64,000 nucleotides of DNA from Thermoleptolyngbya sp046719575. Lineage in GTDB: Bacteria; Cyanobacteriota; Cyanobacteriia; Elainellales; Elainellaceae. The DNA lies in the NCBI GenBank assembly GCA_046719575.1, contig JBDNCP010000001.1, positions 1-64,000 of the forward strand, given 5' to 3'. Made by a program: the position numbers and the translations under genes. The notes below the pieces were generated by a model, which saw only the letters and a list, made by a program, of their open reading frames with translations, did no database searches and was not told the origin of the DNA. Below are positions 1 to 8,027 of this stretch, in pieces. Every line of letters begins with the position of its first letter. The stretch's first letter is position 1.

Positions 1-5
1 GCAAT

Positions 6-33
6 GGGTCACGCTGACGCTAACCCAACCTAC
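6..33 (-). repeat. Dispersed GTTAGCG/CGTAACGC-type intergenic palindrome, copy 1
   Basis: Read on the minus strand this is GTAGG, then GTTAGCG, then a short spacer and CGTGACCC. Related copies lie at 32855-32878, 54227-54256, 57896-57928 and (inverted) 57946-57974. Each has GTTAGCG or GTTAGG followed by CGTAACGCA or CGTCACGCA. Such imperfect palindromes between genes are common in cyanobacterial genomes. Confidence 0.55.
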
Positions 34-83
34 TGGTCTGACAGGGCTTGAATGATGGATGAGCAGGGGGTGCTTTGACTTCG

Positions 84-194
84 CTCAGCACGCAATCGTT
101 GCGGGGTTGAGCGGAGTTGAACCCCGGCCTCTCGCAACTTCCCTCAGCACGCAATCGTTGCGGGGTGAGCGGAGCCGAACCCCGGACTCTCGCA
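84..194. repeat. Tandem duplication of a stem-loop repeat
   Basis: Two near-identical units of 53 and 52 bases (84-136 and 143-194) lie 59 bases apart. Each starts CTCAGCACGCAATCGTTGCG and ends CTCGCA, and each contains GGGGTT or GGGGT pairing with AACCCC across about 12 bases, so each can fold into a hairpin. They differ by one inserted T and two or three substitutions. The reading frame through 59-313 is composed mainly of this repeat and is not considered a gene. Nothing else is seen in 195-276. Confidence 0.7.
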
Positions 195-276
195 TCGATT
201 TAGCCTTGTCAGACCACTACGAGCGGATCAAGATTGCAGGAAGTTTGCCCGTCAATCAGTATCAGTACTCCGACAT

Positions 277-1902
277 CTACTCCACCGGGGCCGTCCACCA
301 AGCGAGGGCGTAGTTTTGGGCGGGCGTGTTGACGCGATCGCGATAGACGACGCGGATTTTGTAGCGCCCCGTTTCAGGAATCGGGTGGAAGATATGCTCC
401 ACGCTGTCTACAGCGCTGACGGATGACCAGATGCGATCGCCCTCCCGCTCATCCTCTGCCCGCATCAGGTAAATATCCAGATTATTCAACCCCTTGTCTT
501 CAAAGGTTTCACCGATGTCGTAGAGTCCGTTGCGGTTCGTGTCCTTTAGCTCCACCACGCGGTTCCAGGCGAGGGTGATGGCGACATGGCTGCCTGCCAC
601 CAGCGGCCGCTCTAGCACGTAGTCCCGATAGGCGGGCGCTTCCCGTCCCGTGCCGACGGTGCGATAGTCCCAGCCGATGGGCGGCACGGGCGCATCGGGC
701 GAAAACTGACCGGAGCCAAATTGAATCAGCGACCGATAGGCGTGCAGATGCCCGGTGCCCATATCGGCATCTAGGGGCTTGGCTTCGTCTGTGTAGGCAT
801 CGGAACTGAGCCAATCGCGGTTCTGTTTGTTGACGGCTGTGCGGGTCATGCCCAGCATCAAACCATCGCCCCGGTCTTGAATCTTGTCTGCGGCGTTCAT
901 CATCACCGCCTTCATCACCTCATGGCGGCGGGCATCCAGGCTCCAGTTGGGCTGCTGCTCGCGGATTTGGCGATCGCCATATTCCTGCAACAGCGCCACC
1001 ATCGCCGTCACATGGGGCGCGGCAAAGCTCGTCCCCGTGGTGGGGTTGCCGCGGCTGCCATCGGGGTTGATGGTTTGGATGTTGGTGCCAGGAGCCATCA
1101 GGCTGACGGAGCGGCGCGGGCCAACGTTGCTCTCCGGCTCGCGGGCCTGGCCGTAGACAGGCGGCGGCTCGCTGCCCAGGTCAAAAAAGCTGACTTTTCG
1201 ATACACGCCATTCACTGCGATCGAGTTCGACACGATCATGCCGTTGAAATTGTCGGTAGGGATGGGAATGCCGCCCTCGCCTTGGTTGCCTGCGATGACG
1301 TACAGCACGTTGTGCTGATTGGCCGACCAGTCGATGCACTGCGTCAGCAAGGCGTTGCCGTCTAGCCGCGCATTGGGGCGCGGGTCTTGCGCCAGCGACT
1401 CGCCAAAGCTGAAGTTAATCGCTCGCACATCATTGCCGTTTTGCAGCGCCACGGTCTGCGAGGCGAGGCACTCTTGCGGCTGGCCGCCCCGCCGCTCAAA
1501 GCCTGCCGCTGCTGCGTATAGCTTCGCCTCTGGCGCGACCCCTTGCACGAGCTTGTCGCTGCTCACCATGACGCTGGCCACGCTGGCTGCATGGGGGTCA
1601 ACCGTGTCGTTTGGGCGGGCCAGCCCATCCCGAAAAAACACCTGGCGCACCCGCACTGCGAAATTATTGGCAGCCGTTTTATCCAGTCCAAACAGGGCCG
1701 GGCGACCGATTTCAACCTGACCAATGGCAATCTTGCGGCCCAGGAGGTTGTAGGGTTCAGACTGCACCCGTCGCGCATCGATGCCGCCCGCTTCCATTGA
1801 GTTGATAGCGGCAATGTAGGCGATCGCCGGAGTGCCCAGCAGCGACGTTGCCAGCCCCGCCATGACCCATCGCAGTCGTCTTGCCAGTCGCCGCTCTGCC
1901 AT
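277..1902 (-). CDS. Secreted subtilisin-like (S8) serine peptidase
   Basis: A 541-residue subtilase. Residues 1-30 form a basic then hydrophobic signal or anchor segment, so export is likely. The catalytic His lies in DPHAASVASVM (H104), the oxyanion Asn in YVIAGNQGEG (N206) and the catalytic Ser in GTSFAAPHVTAMVALL (S292). Where the family normally has the Asp of a V-x-D-T-G motif, the sequence reads IAIGQVEIGRP, with Glu64 as the only acidic residue. A C-terminal beta-rich region, about 400-541, resembles the P-domain-like ends of secreted subtilases. The ATG at 1902 is supported by GGGAG about 9 bases upstream. It is transcribed alone. Substrate unknown; whether it is an active protease is less certain because of the Asp-to-Glu position. 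Confidence 0.85.
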   Translation of the reverse strand: MAERRLARRLRWVMAGLATSLLGTPAIAYIAAINSMEAGGIDARRVQSEPYNLLGRKIAIGQVEIGRPALFGLDKTAANNFAVRVRQVFFRDGLARPNDTVDPHAASVASVMVSSDKLVQGVAPEAKLYAAAAGFERRGGQPQECLASQTVALQNGNDVRAINFSFGESLAQDPRPNARLDGNALLTQCIDWSANQHNVLYVIAGNQGEGGIPIPTDNFNGMIVSNSIAVNGVYRKVSFFDLGSEPPPVYGQAREPESNVGPRRSVSLMAPGTNIQTINPDGSRGNPTTGTSFAAPHVTAMVALLQEYGDRQIREQQPNWSLDARRHEVMKAVMMNAADKIQDRGDGLMLGMTRTAVNKQNRDWLSSDAYTDEAKPLDADMGTGHLHAYRSLIQFGSGQFSPDAPVPPIGWDYRTVGTGREAPAYRDYVLERPLVAGSHVAITLAWNRVVELKDTNRNGLYDIGETFEDKGLNNLDIYLMRAEDEREGDRIWSSVSAVDSVEHIFHPIPETGRYKIRVVYRDRVNTPAQNYALAWWTAPVE

Positions 1903-2072
1903 GAAATCTTTCTCCCAACAACAGCCTGAAAAGTGGATTTGCCTTACATCCTAAAGTTTGTAGCAGCCAACGGCAACCAACAGTGGTAACCAATAGCAAC
2001 AAAAAGGACGACCGGCGTGCGATCGCCCTTGTCCAGATTAAGGAACCTGGCCGCCGAACGCAGCCAGTAAAA

Positions 2073-2504
2073 CTAGGAATTTGCCGTTTGGGTGGAGAGC
2101 AGTTCCTTCAGCTTCTCTAGCTCCTGCGCCCAGCGAGGATCAGGCTGTACGGACTCTGGCTCAGCCGTGGTAGCCGCTTTCTTGCCCTTATTGTTCTTCT
2201 TGCGGCTGCCGTTGCTAGCGGCAGGAGCCGCCTCATCGCCCTCTTCGCTGCCCTTTTCGCGGGGCTGAGCGCGCTCGATTTTCAGTGGGGTTTCCTTAAA
2301 CAGGAAGCCATCAAACTTTTCAATGACCTGGTCTGCCTGCTCTTCGCTTTTCACCGTGACAAACCCAAAGCCACGACACTTGCCAGTTTTGCGGTCGGTG
2401 ATGATTTTGGTGGTCAAGGTTTCATCAAATTCCGCAAACAGGGCAGCCAGTTCTTGTCGCTCTAGCTCTTTGGGCAAATTGCCTACATAAAGACGAATGG
2501 ACAT
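2073..2504 (-). CDS. RRM-type RNA-binding protein (Rbp family)
   Basis: A 143-residue protein with one RNA recognition motif at residues 1-80: RNP2 is LYVGNL (5-10) and RNP1 is KCRGFGFV (42-49). The C-terminal 60 residues are charged and Lys/Glu/Asn-rich instead of glycine-rich. That matches the longer cyanobacterial Rbp type (like Synechocystis Slr0193/Rbp3) better than the short Gly-rich cold-shock Rbps; this is from memory of the family. Rbp proteins bind mRNA in the cytoplasm and have been linked to placing photosynthetic transcripts at thylakoids. The start is the ATG at 2504, with GGAGGAAT about a dozen bases upstream. It has its own 520-base upstream region, so it is probably monocistronic. 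Confidence 0.9.
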   Translation of the reverse strand: MSIRLYVGNLPKELERQELAALFAEFDETLTTKIITDRKTGKCRGFGFVTVKSEEQADQVIEKFDGFLFKETPLKIERAQPREKGSEEGDEAAPAASNGSRKKNNKGKKAATTAEPESVQPDPRWAQELEKLKELLSTQTANS

Positions 2505-3026
2505 AGTATCGAAGATTCCTCCAGGTTGAATTCAGTCTAATAGCTTGGAAGTCTTGCTATGAGAAGCCTGTGATGCGGGCAATGTCCCCAGAGCAGGCTA
2601 GTTTCCAGCGCAGGCTGTGATTTATTGAAGTCTGATGGAAACGCTTCAGGTGAGTTATTGAGTCGGCAAGTTCCCTCGGCGTATCGACAAACCTGTCGAG
2701 GACAAACCTGTCAGGCCGTCAGGATTTGCATTCAGAATGAGTCTGTATTAGGTCTGTATTAGTCCGTTGGTGGATCGGGGAAAAATTGCGGCTTAGGATA
2801 CCATCGCCTTCATTAAGGTATCATGGCGACTGGCTCAGAGGATGGCAATTACATAGATTTCATGCTGGGGTTGTAGAAAGAAATAGGTCTATGCCCCTTG
2901 GTTTGGGTGGGTGAATCAGGGCGAATTTTGCTGCGGAAAGGTGCCCGGGGCAATGGATCGGGAAAGAAGCGCTGGTTAGCCGAAATTTTCTCAAAAACTT
3001 TCTGTTTTTACTGAAAGCTCAGATTT
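2505..3026. other. 522-base upstream region of the RRM gene
   Basis: No convincing gene. It should carry the rbp promoter (minus strand) and the 3' end of the ABC-class ATPase transcript. Two small local duplications are visible: GACAAACCTGTC at 2686-2697 and 2701-2712, and GTCTGTATTA twice within 2741-2763. No tRNA-like fold or strong terminator was seen. Confidence 0.5.
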
Positions 3027-4802
3027 TTACCGCAAGCTCAGAGATCGCAAACGATTGAAGGCCGCGGCGAGTTCTAACGGGCGAATGGCAACCAAATCTC
3101 CTTGGGGATGGGGGGTCAGTTCGTCCATTTGGTCAGTGGCAAGTTGGGGTGTAATCTGATGCAAGAGATCAGGCAGGGTGCGGTGGCCGTCGAGAGAGTG
3201 CTGCTGCAAATGGGCGATCGCCGCGCCGATGGTTCGCACCTGCCCCACTTCCACCAGTTGCTCTAGCGCCGACAAGTCCACCGTTTCTGAGCCAAACACT
3301 AGCTCATCCATATCCCTTGCCTTCAGTTTGGGGCTACGTTCTGGGCGATCGCCCTCCCCAGAGCGATGATCCTCCCGACCCCGGCCGCCGTGCCAAGATT
3401 TTTCCCAGCGTTTTTCGGGCGAGTCGAGCCGTTTGGGGAGGGGAATGCGAGGAGTTAGAGATCCAAAGTGGTCGCCCCCTTCAGGGGTGCGCGGGTTGGC
3501 AAACTGAGCGGCGATCGCCCGTGCTTGCTGGGTCACGTCCTGCGGCTGATAGTCGGTCATGGCAATGACGGTATCTGCTACGTCGAAATAGTCGCCGCTG
3601 CCGCCCATTACCAAAATCGTGGATATGCCGTAATCCTGGTAAAGCTGGCGGATTTTGTCGAGCAGGGGCGTGATTGGCTCCTTGTCTTTGGTCACTAGGG
3701 CCTGCATCCGGCGATCGCGGATCATAAAGTTGGTGGCGGAGGTGTCTTCATCGATCAGCAGCACCCGTGCCCCCGCCTCCAGCGCTTCGATGATGCTGGC
3801 TGCCTGGGAGGTACTGCCGCTGGCGTTTTCGGTGCTAAAGCGCGTCGTCGAGCGGCCCTGGGGCAGGTGGTTAATAAACGGCGAAATGTCTACGTTGGTG
3901 ATGCTGCGGCCGTCTTCGGCGCGAATTTTGACGGCGGCTGCGTCTGTCACCAGATGCTCGCGCCCGTCGCCTGGAATGGCGCTGTAGATGCCGAGGGCGA
4001 TCGCCCGGAGCAGGGTAGATTTGCCGTGATAGCCGCCGCCGACGATGAGCGTGATGCCTTTGGGAATGCCCATGCCGGAAATCTTGCCCTGATTGGGGCG
4101 ATCGAACTCGACCTGTAGCGACGCAGGCGAGCGAAATTTCACGGCGCTGGGGTCTTGCAGTGGGCGATCGTCTACGCCGCTCTGCCTGGGCAACAGCGCC
4201 CCATCGGGCACAAAGGCCACCAGTCCCCGTGTGGCCAACTGGTCGCGCAGCCAGTCGGTGTCTTCTGCCACAGCCAGATGCCGCCGCAGTTCGGCTGTGT
4301 TCAAGGCTTTGTAGCGGAGCGATCGCCCCACGATGAGCGGCAGGTCGTCGCACAACAGTTCCGCTGCCGTGTGCCCCAAGATCTGCCGCCCCCGCGCGGG
4401 CAACCCCACGGAAAATCGCGCCTCTACAGCCGCCGCCGACACCCACAGGGCCGAGCGCTCTAGAATGAATTGACTGGCAGGGGCGATCGCAATCAGGCCG
4501 CTGTTGCCGCTCCCCCGCTTTTCGCGCATCGCCGCTGCGGCCTGGCCAAACTGCCGCGTCAGATAATCCCGCAGGGCAATTTCCCGGCTGCGCGAGTGGA
4601 ACGTATCTGCCGGAAAGCCTGCCTCTTCCTGAGACACGACAACTCGCAGCCGACTGGGAGCCGCAAAAGGGTCGCCCTGCACGTGGTCAATATGCAGCGT
4701 AAACCCCGGAAACCGATAGCTGCCCTGAATCTCTTTGTATGCCTTGTATCCCAGTCCATCCAGCCGCAGCAGGGTTTGCCGCAACACCTGATTGTTGGTC
4801 AT
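3027..4802 (-). CDS. Predicted ABC-class P-loop ATPase (PF09818 / MRB1590-like)
   Basis: A 591-residue soluble protein. Walker A is GGGYHGKST (255-263), an ABC-signature-like SGSTSQAA lies near 328, and Walker B is VLLIDEDTSATNF (347-359). The N-terminal 230 residues include DTFHSRSREIALRDYL and the partner region typical of the 'predicted ATPase of the ABC class' family (PF09818), whose trypanosome relative MRB1590 binds RNA. No membrane segment or transporter partner is present, so it is not an importer component. A charged, low-complexity insert at about 455-500 is probably strain specific. It starts 105 bases after narB on the same strand and could receive read-through from the nitrate operon, but no functional link is known. 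Cellular role unknown. Confidence 0.8.
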   Translation of the reverse strand: MTNNQVLRQTLLRLDGLGYKAYKEIQGSYRFPGFTLHIDHVQGDPFAAPSRLRVVVSQEEAGFPADTFHSRSREIALRDYLTRQFGQAAAAMREKRGSGNSGLIAIAPASQFILERSALWVSAAAVEARFSVGLPARGRQILGHTAAELLCDDLPLIVGRSLRYKALNTAELRRHLAVAEDTDWLRDQLATRGLVAFVPDGALLPRQSGVDDRPLQDPSAVKFRSPASLQVEFDRPNQGKISGMGIPKGITLIVGGGYHGKSTLLRAIALGIYSAIPGDGREHLVTDAAAVKIRAEDGRSITNVDISPFINHLPQGRSTTRFSTENASGSTSQAASIIEALEAGARVLLIDEDTSATNFMIRDRRMQALVTKDKEPITPLLDKIRQLYQDYGISTILVMGGSGDYFDVADTVIAMTDYQPQDVTQQARAIAAQFANPRTPEGGDHFGSLTPRIPLPKRLDSPEKRWEKSWHGGRGREDHRSGEGDRPERSPKLKARDMDELVFGSETVDLSALEQLVEVGQVRTIGAAIAHLQQHSLDGHRTLPDLLHQITPQLATDQMDELTPHPQGDLVAIRPLELAAAFNRLRSLSLR

Positions 4803-4907
4803 AGCACCAGTTCATTTAGCCAGCCCAATGCCAGCCAAGGAAATATCCTTAGCCAGAATGACACAACTCTGCTCTGCTTGGCCCATTGAACCCCTTTTCA
4901 GACGCGA

Positions 4908-7091
4908 CTATCCCAACACCCCCAACTCCTCGCGCACGGGCGTTTCTACTCGAATCGGCAGCAGGTTCACCGCGCAGGCCTTTAGCTCTGGCTGTTTGGA
5001 ATCGGGGCAGGCTTCGGGATGGGTGAGGGCGTTGGCTTCGGCGTGGTCGGCCCAAAGTGCGCCCCAGTGCATGGGCACAAAGACCGTTCCGGGGGCGATC
5101 GCCCTGGTGATTTTGGCGGGAAAGCGGGCCCAACCCCGGCGCGATCGCACTTCCACCAGTTCTCCCTCGGCGATGCCCAATGGCTCCGCGTCGCGGGGGT
5201 GAATTTCGATGAACGGATTGGGGTGCATCTGGGTAATCTTTTCGGTGCGGCCGGTGCGGGTCTGGGTGTGCCAGTGGCCGTAGAGCCGCCCCGTCGTCAA
5301 TACCAGCGGAAAGTCGGGGTCGGGGGGTTCTGCCAGCCCCCGTGAGTGATACGCGCCAAAGCGGGCGCGACCATCTGGCGTGTGAAAGTGCAGGTCAGTG
5401 TAGAGGCGTTTTGCTTGTTGCGGTTGCGATTCAAGGTTCCCATTGCAAAGCTCTAGAGCTTGATCGCGGGAAAGCGGCCACTGCAATGCGCCCTCTCGCT
5501 CCAGCCGCGCATGGCTGATGCCGCTCATGTCGCAGGGGCGGCCCTGGGTCAGTTGGACGAACTCGGCGTGAACCTCGGCCGCAGTCTGAAACGGAAATTG
5601 CGCGGCGAACCCAAGGCGGCGGCCGACGTCGCAGAAAATTTCCCAATCGGCACGGGCTTCGCCAGGGGCAGGCTGAAAGGACTTTGCTAGCGTGACCATG
5701 CGCTCGGAATTGGTCATGGTTCCGCTCTTTTCGCTCCACTGAGTGGCGGGCAGCAGCAGGTGGGCAAATTCGGCGGTTTCGGTGGGAAAGTAGGCTTCTT
5801 GATAGACCGTGAAGGGCGATCGCCGCAGGGCCGCCTTCACCCGCACCAGATCGGGCAGGCTCACCGCCGGATTCGTCGCCGCAATCCAGAATAGTCCGAC
5901 TTCGCCCAACTCCAGCCCGCGAATCATGTCCCACACAGTGCGTCCAGGATTGGGCGAAATCTGTCCCGCTGGCAGCCCCCAGGCTTGTTCGACTTCGGCG
6001 CGGTGCTGCGGATTGGCCACAAAGCGGTAGCCAGGGAGCAGGTGCGACAAGCCGCCCGCCTCGCGCCCGCCCATTGCGTTGGGCTGTCCCGTCAGCGAAA
6101 AGGGCCCCGCGCCGGGTCTGCCGATTTGCCCAGTTAACAAGTGCAGGTTGATCAGGCTGCGGACTTTGGCCGTGCCCTCGCTGGATTGGTTCAGTCCCAT
6201 CGACCACAGCGACAGCACCCGCCCCGACTCGCCCCACCAGCGGGCGGCGGTTTCCAGGTCGGTGATAGAAATCCCGCAGCGATCGCCCACGACCTCCGGC
6301 GTATAGTGGCGCACCACCTCGGCATACTCGGCAAAACCGTTTGTGTGCTGCTGAATAAACGCTGGCTGCTCGTAACCCCACTGCATCAGCAGGTAGGCAA
6401 TACCGTTAAACAGATCAATATCCGTACCAGGGCGAATGGCGAGGTGCAGGTCGGCGGCTTCGGCGGTCTGGGTGCGGCGCGGATCGACCACGATTAGCCG
6501 AGCATCGGGCGTTTTTTTGTGATACTTCCGCAGGCGATTGAAGGCGATCGGGTGGCACTCGGCCATGTTGCTGCCCACGATCACCGCGCAATCCGTCTGC
6601 TCCAAATCCTCGTAGCAGCAGGGCGGCCCGTCTGCGCCAAAGCTTTGCACATAGCCCGAAACTGCTGACGACATGCACAGCCGCGAGTTGGCATCGAAAT
6701 TATTTGTGCCGAGGCAGCCCTTCATTAACTTTTGGGCGGTGTAGTAATCTTCGGTTACAAATTGCCCAGAGCCATACATACAGATGCCGTCCGGCCCTTG
6801 CGTGGCGAGAACCTGGTGGAGGCGATCGCACAGTTTATCTAGCGCCTCGTCCCAGCTAATTGGGCGAAACGCCTGATCCAGCGACTCGCGCCACATCGGA
6901 TACAGCAGCCGATCCTTGCCGATCGACTCCGCCACCGTTGCGCCCTTCACGCACACCATCCCCTGGCTCGACGGATGCGTGCGATCGCCCCGCACCTGCC
7001 ATGCTCCTTTGCTCTGCGACGGCACAACCTCTAGCCCACAGCCCACGCCGCAATAGGGACAGAGGGTTTTAACTTGAGTATCATCCTTCAC
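4908..7091 (-). CDS. narB: Ferredoxin-dependent assimilatory nitrate reductase
   Basis: A 727-residue molybdopterin oxidoreductase that reduces nitrate to nitrite in the cytoplasm with electrons from ferredoxin. The N-terminal 4Fe-4S cysteines are C11, C14, C18 (CPYCGVGC) and C47. The Mo ligand is probably C139 in ANSRLCMSS. The guanine dinucleotide cofactor domains follow, and the C-terminal molydopterin-binding domain begins near 590 (PLVLTTGRLYGHWHTQT). The start is a GTG at 7091 with GAGGAAG 5 bases upstream, beginning KDDTQVKTLCPYCG. It is the last gene of the nirA operon, 21 bases after nrtD. Its known partner NarM is not encoded in this window. Confidence 0.96.
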   Translation of the reverse strand: MKDDTQVKTLCPYCGVGCGLEVVPSQSKGAWQVRGDRTHPSSQGMVCVKGATVAESIGKDRLLYPMWRESLDQAFRPISWDEALDKLCDRLHQVLATQGPDGICMYGSGQFVTEDYYTAQKLMKGCLGTNNFDANSRLCMSSAVSGYVQSFGADGPPCCYEDLEQTDCAVIVGSNMAECHPIAFNRLRKYHKKTPDARLIVVDPRRTQTAEAADLHLAIRPGTDIDLFNGIAYLLMQWGYEQPAFIQQHTNGFAEYAEVVRHYTPEVVGDRCGISITDLETAARWWGESGRVLSLWSMGLNQSSEGTAKVRSLINLHLLTGQIGRPGAGPFSLTGQPNAMGGREAGGLSHLLPGYRFVANPQHRAEVEQAWGLPAGQISPNPGRTVWDMIRGLELGEVGLFWIAATNPAVSLPDLVRVKAALRRSPFTVYQEAYFPTETAEFAHLLLPATQWSEKSGTMTNSERMVTLAKSFQPAPGEARADWEIFCDVGRRLGFAAQFPFQTAAEVHAEFVQLTQGRPCDMSGISHARLEREGALQWPLSRDQALELCNGNLESQPQQAKRLYTDLHFHTPDGRARFGAYHSRGLAEPPDPDFPLVLTTGRLYGHWHTQTRTGRTEKITQMHPNPFIEIHPRDAEPLGIAEGELVEVRSRRGWARFPAKITRAIAPGTVFVPMHWGALWADHAEANALTHPEACPDSKQPELKACAVNLLPIRVETPVREELGVLG

Positions 7092-7112
7092 TACTTCCTC
7101 GCTCCCTCAAAC

Positions 7113-7955
7113 TCAGCCCACGTCATCATGGGCATAGCGGTGATACAGAAAGTCCAGCGCTTCGTTCCGTAGTTCGTAATAGCGGGGGTCTTCCATGACG
7201 CGGCTGCGATTGCGGGGGCGGGCGAAGGGAATGTCGAGAATTTCGCCGACTTTGGCGGCGGGGCCGTTGGTCATCATGACGATGCGATCGCTCAGCAGCA
7301 GCGCCTCGTCGATGTCGTGGGTAATCATTAACACCGTGACGCGATGATCCGTCCAGATTTTCAGCAGTTCCTCTTGCAGCTCCTCCCGGGTAATCGGGTC
7401 GAGTGCGCCAAAGGGTTCGTCTAGCAGCAGCACCTCCGGGCGCAGAGCGAGGGCGCGGGCGATCGACACGCGCTGCTTCATGCCGCCAGAGAGGGCGCGG
7501 GGTTTCTTATCCATCGCGTCAGATAGGCCCACCATGGCCAGGTGTTCGCGGGCGATCGCCGCCTTTTCACTCTTAGAAAGCTCTGGCCGCGCCGCGTGCA
7601 GCCCCAGGTAGACATTCTCGTAAGCCGTCATCCAAGGCAGCAGCGAATAGTTTTGAAACACCACCATCCGATCGGGGCCGGGTTCGGTAATTCGCTGATT
7701 TCGCAGGCGGACTTCGCCACCCGACGGTGTGCGGAAGCCCGACACCATATCCATCAGCGTCGATTTGCCACAGCCTGAGTGACCAATGATGCTGACAAAT
7801 TCACCTTCTTGCACTGCCAGATTTACGCCATCTAGCACCGTGTAGGTTCCGCCGTCTTTGGTTGGATATACCTTCGAGACATTCTCGATCATCAAAAATG
7901 CATCGGTCGTTGGCACAGGCTGCGGCTGGAGTTGGGTTGAGTCGAGCGTCTGCAT
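7113..7955 (-). CDS. nrtD: Nitrate/nitrite ABC transporter ATP-binding subunit NrtD
   Basis: A 280-residue ABC ATPase. Walker A is GHSGCGKST (58-66), the Q-loop Gln is Q101, the signature is LSGGMKQ (155-161), Walker B is VLLLDEP (175-181) and the switch His is H213. It pairs with NrtC on the cytoplasmic face of the NrtB permease to power nitrate and nitrite uptake. NrtD is the short, single-domain partner; the pairing with a long NrtC is the diagnostic layout. The closely related bicarbonate transporter CmpD is the alternative, but flanking narB and nirA decide for nitrate. About 70 bases of TTAGGGG-type simple sequence separate it from nrtC. Confidence 0.95.
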   Translation of the reverse strand: MQTLDSTQLQPQPVPTTDAFLMIENVSKVYPTKDGGTYTVLDGVNLAVQEGEFVSIIGHSGCGKSTLMDMVSGFRTPSGGEVRLRNQRITEPGPDRMVVFQNYSLLPWMTAYENVYLGLHAARPELSKSEKAAIAREHLAMVGLSDAMDKKPRALSGGMKQRVSIARALALRPEVLLLDEPFGALDPITREELQEELLKIWTDHRVTVLMITHDIDEALLLSDRIVMMTNGPAAKVGEILDIPFARPRNRSRVMEDPRYYELRNEALDFLYHRYAHDDVG

Positions 7956-8027
7956 CGTTAGGGGTTAGGGGTTAAGAGAGGGCAGAGGAGAGAGTGGGGT
8001 GATGGAGTTGGCTTTGTCGAACAAGCC

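Noticed and set aside
59..313. 84-residue frame at the left edge
   Set aside because: It is made largely of the tandem stem-loop repeat and overlaps the 3' end of the subtilase gene.
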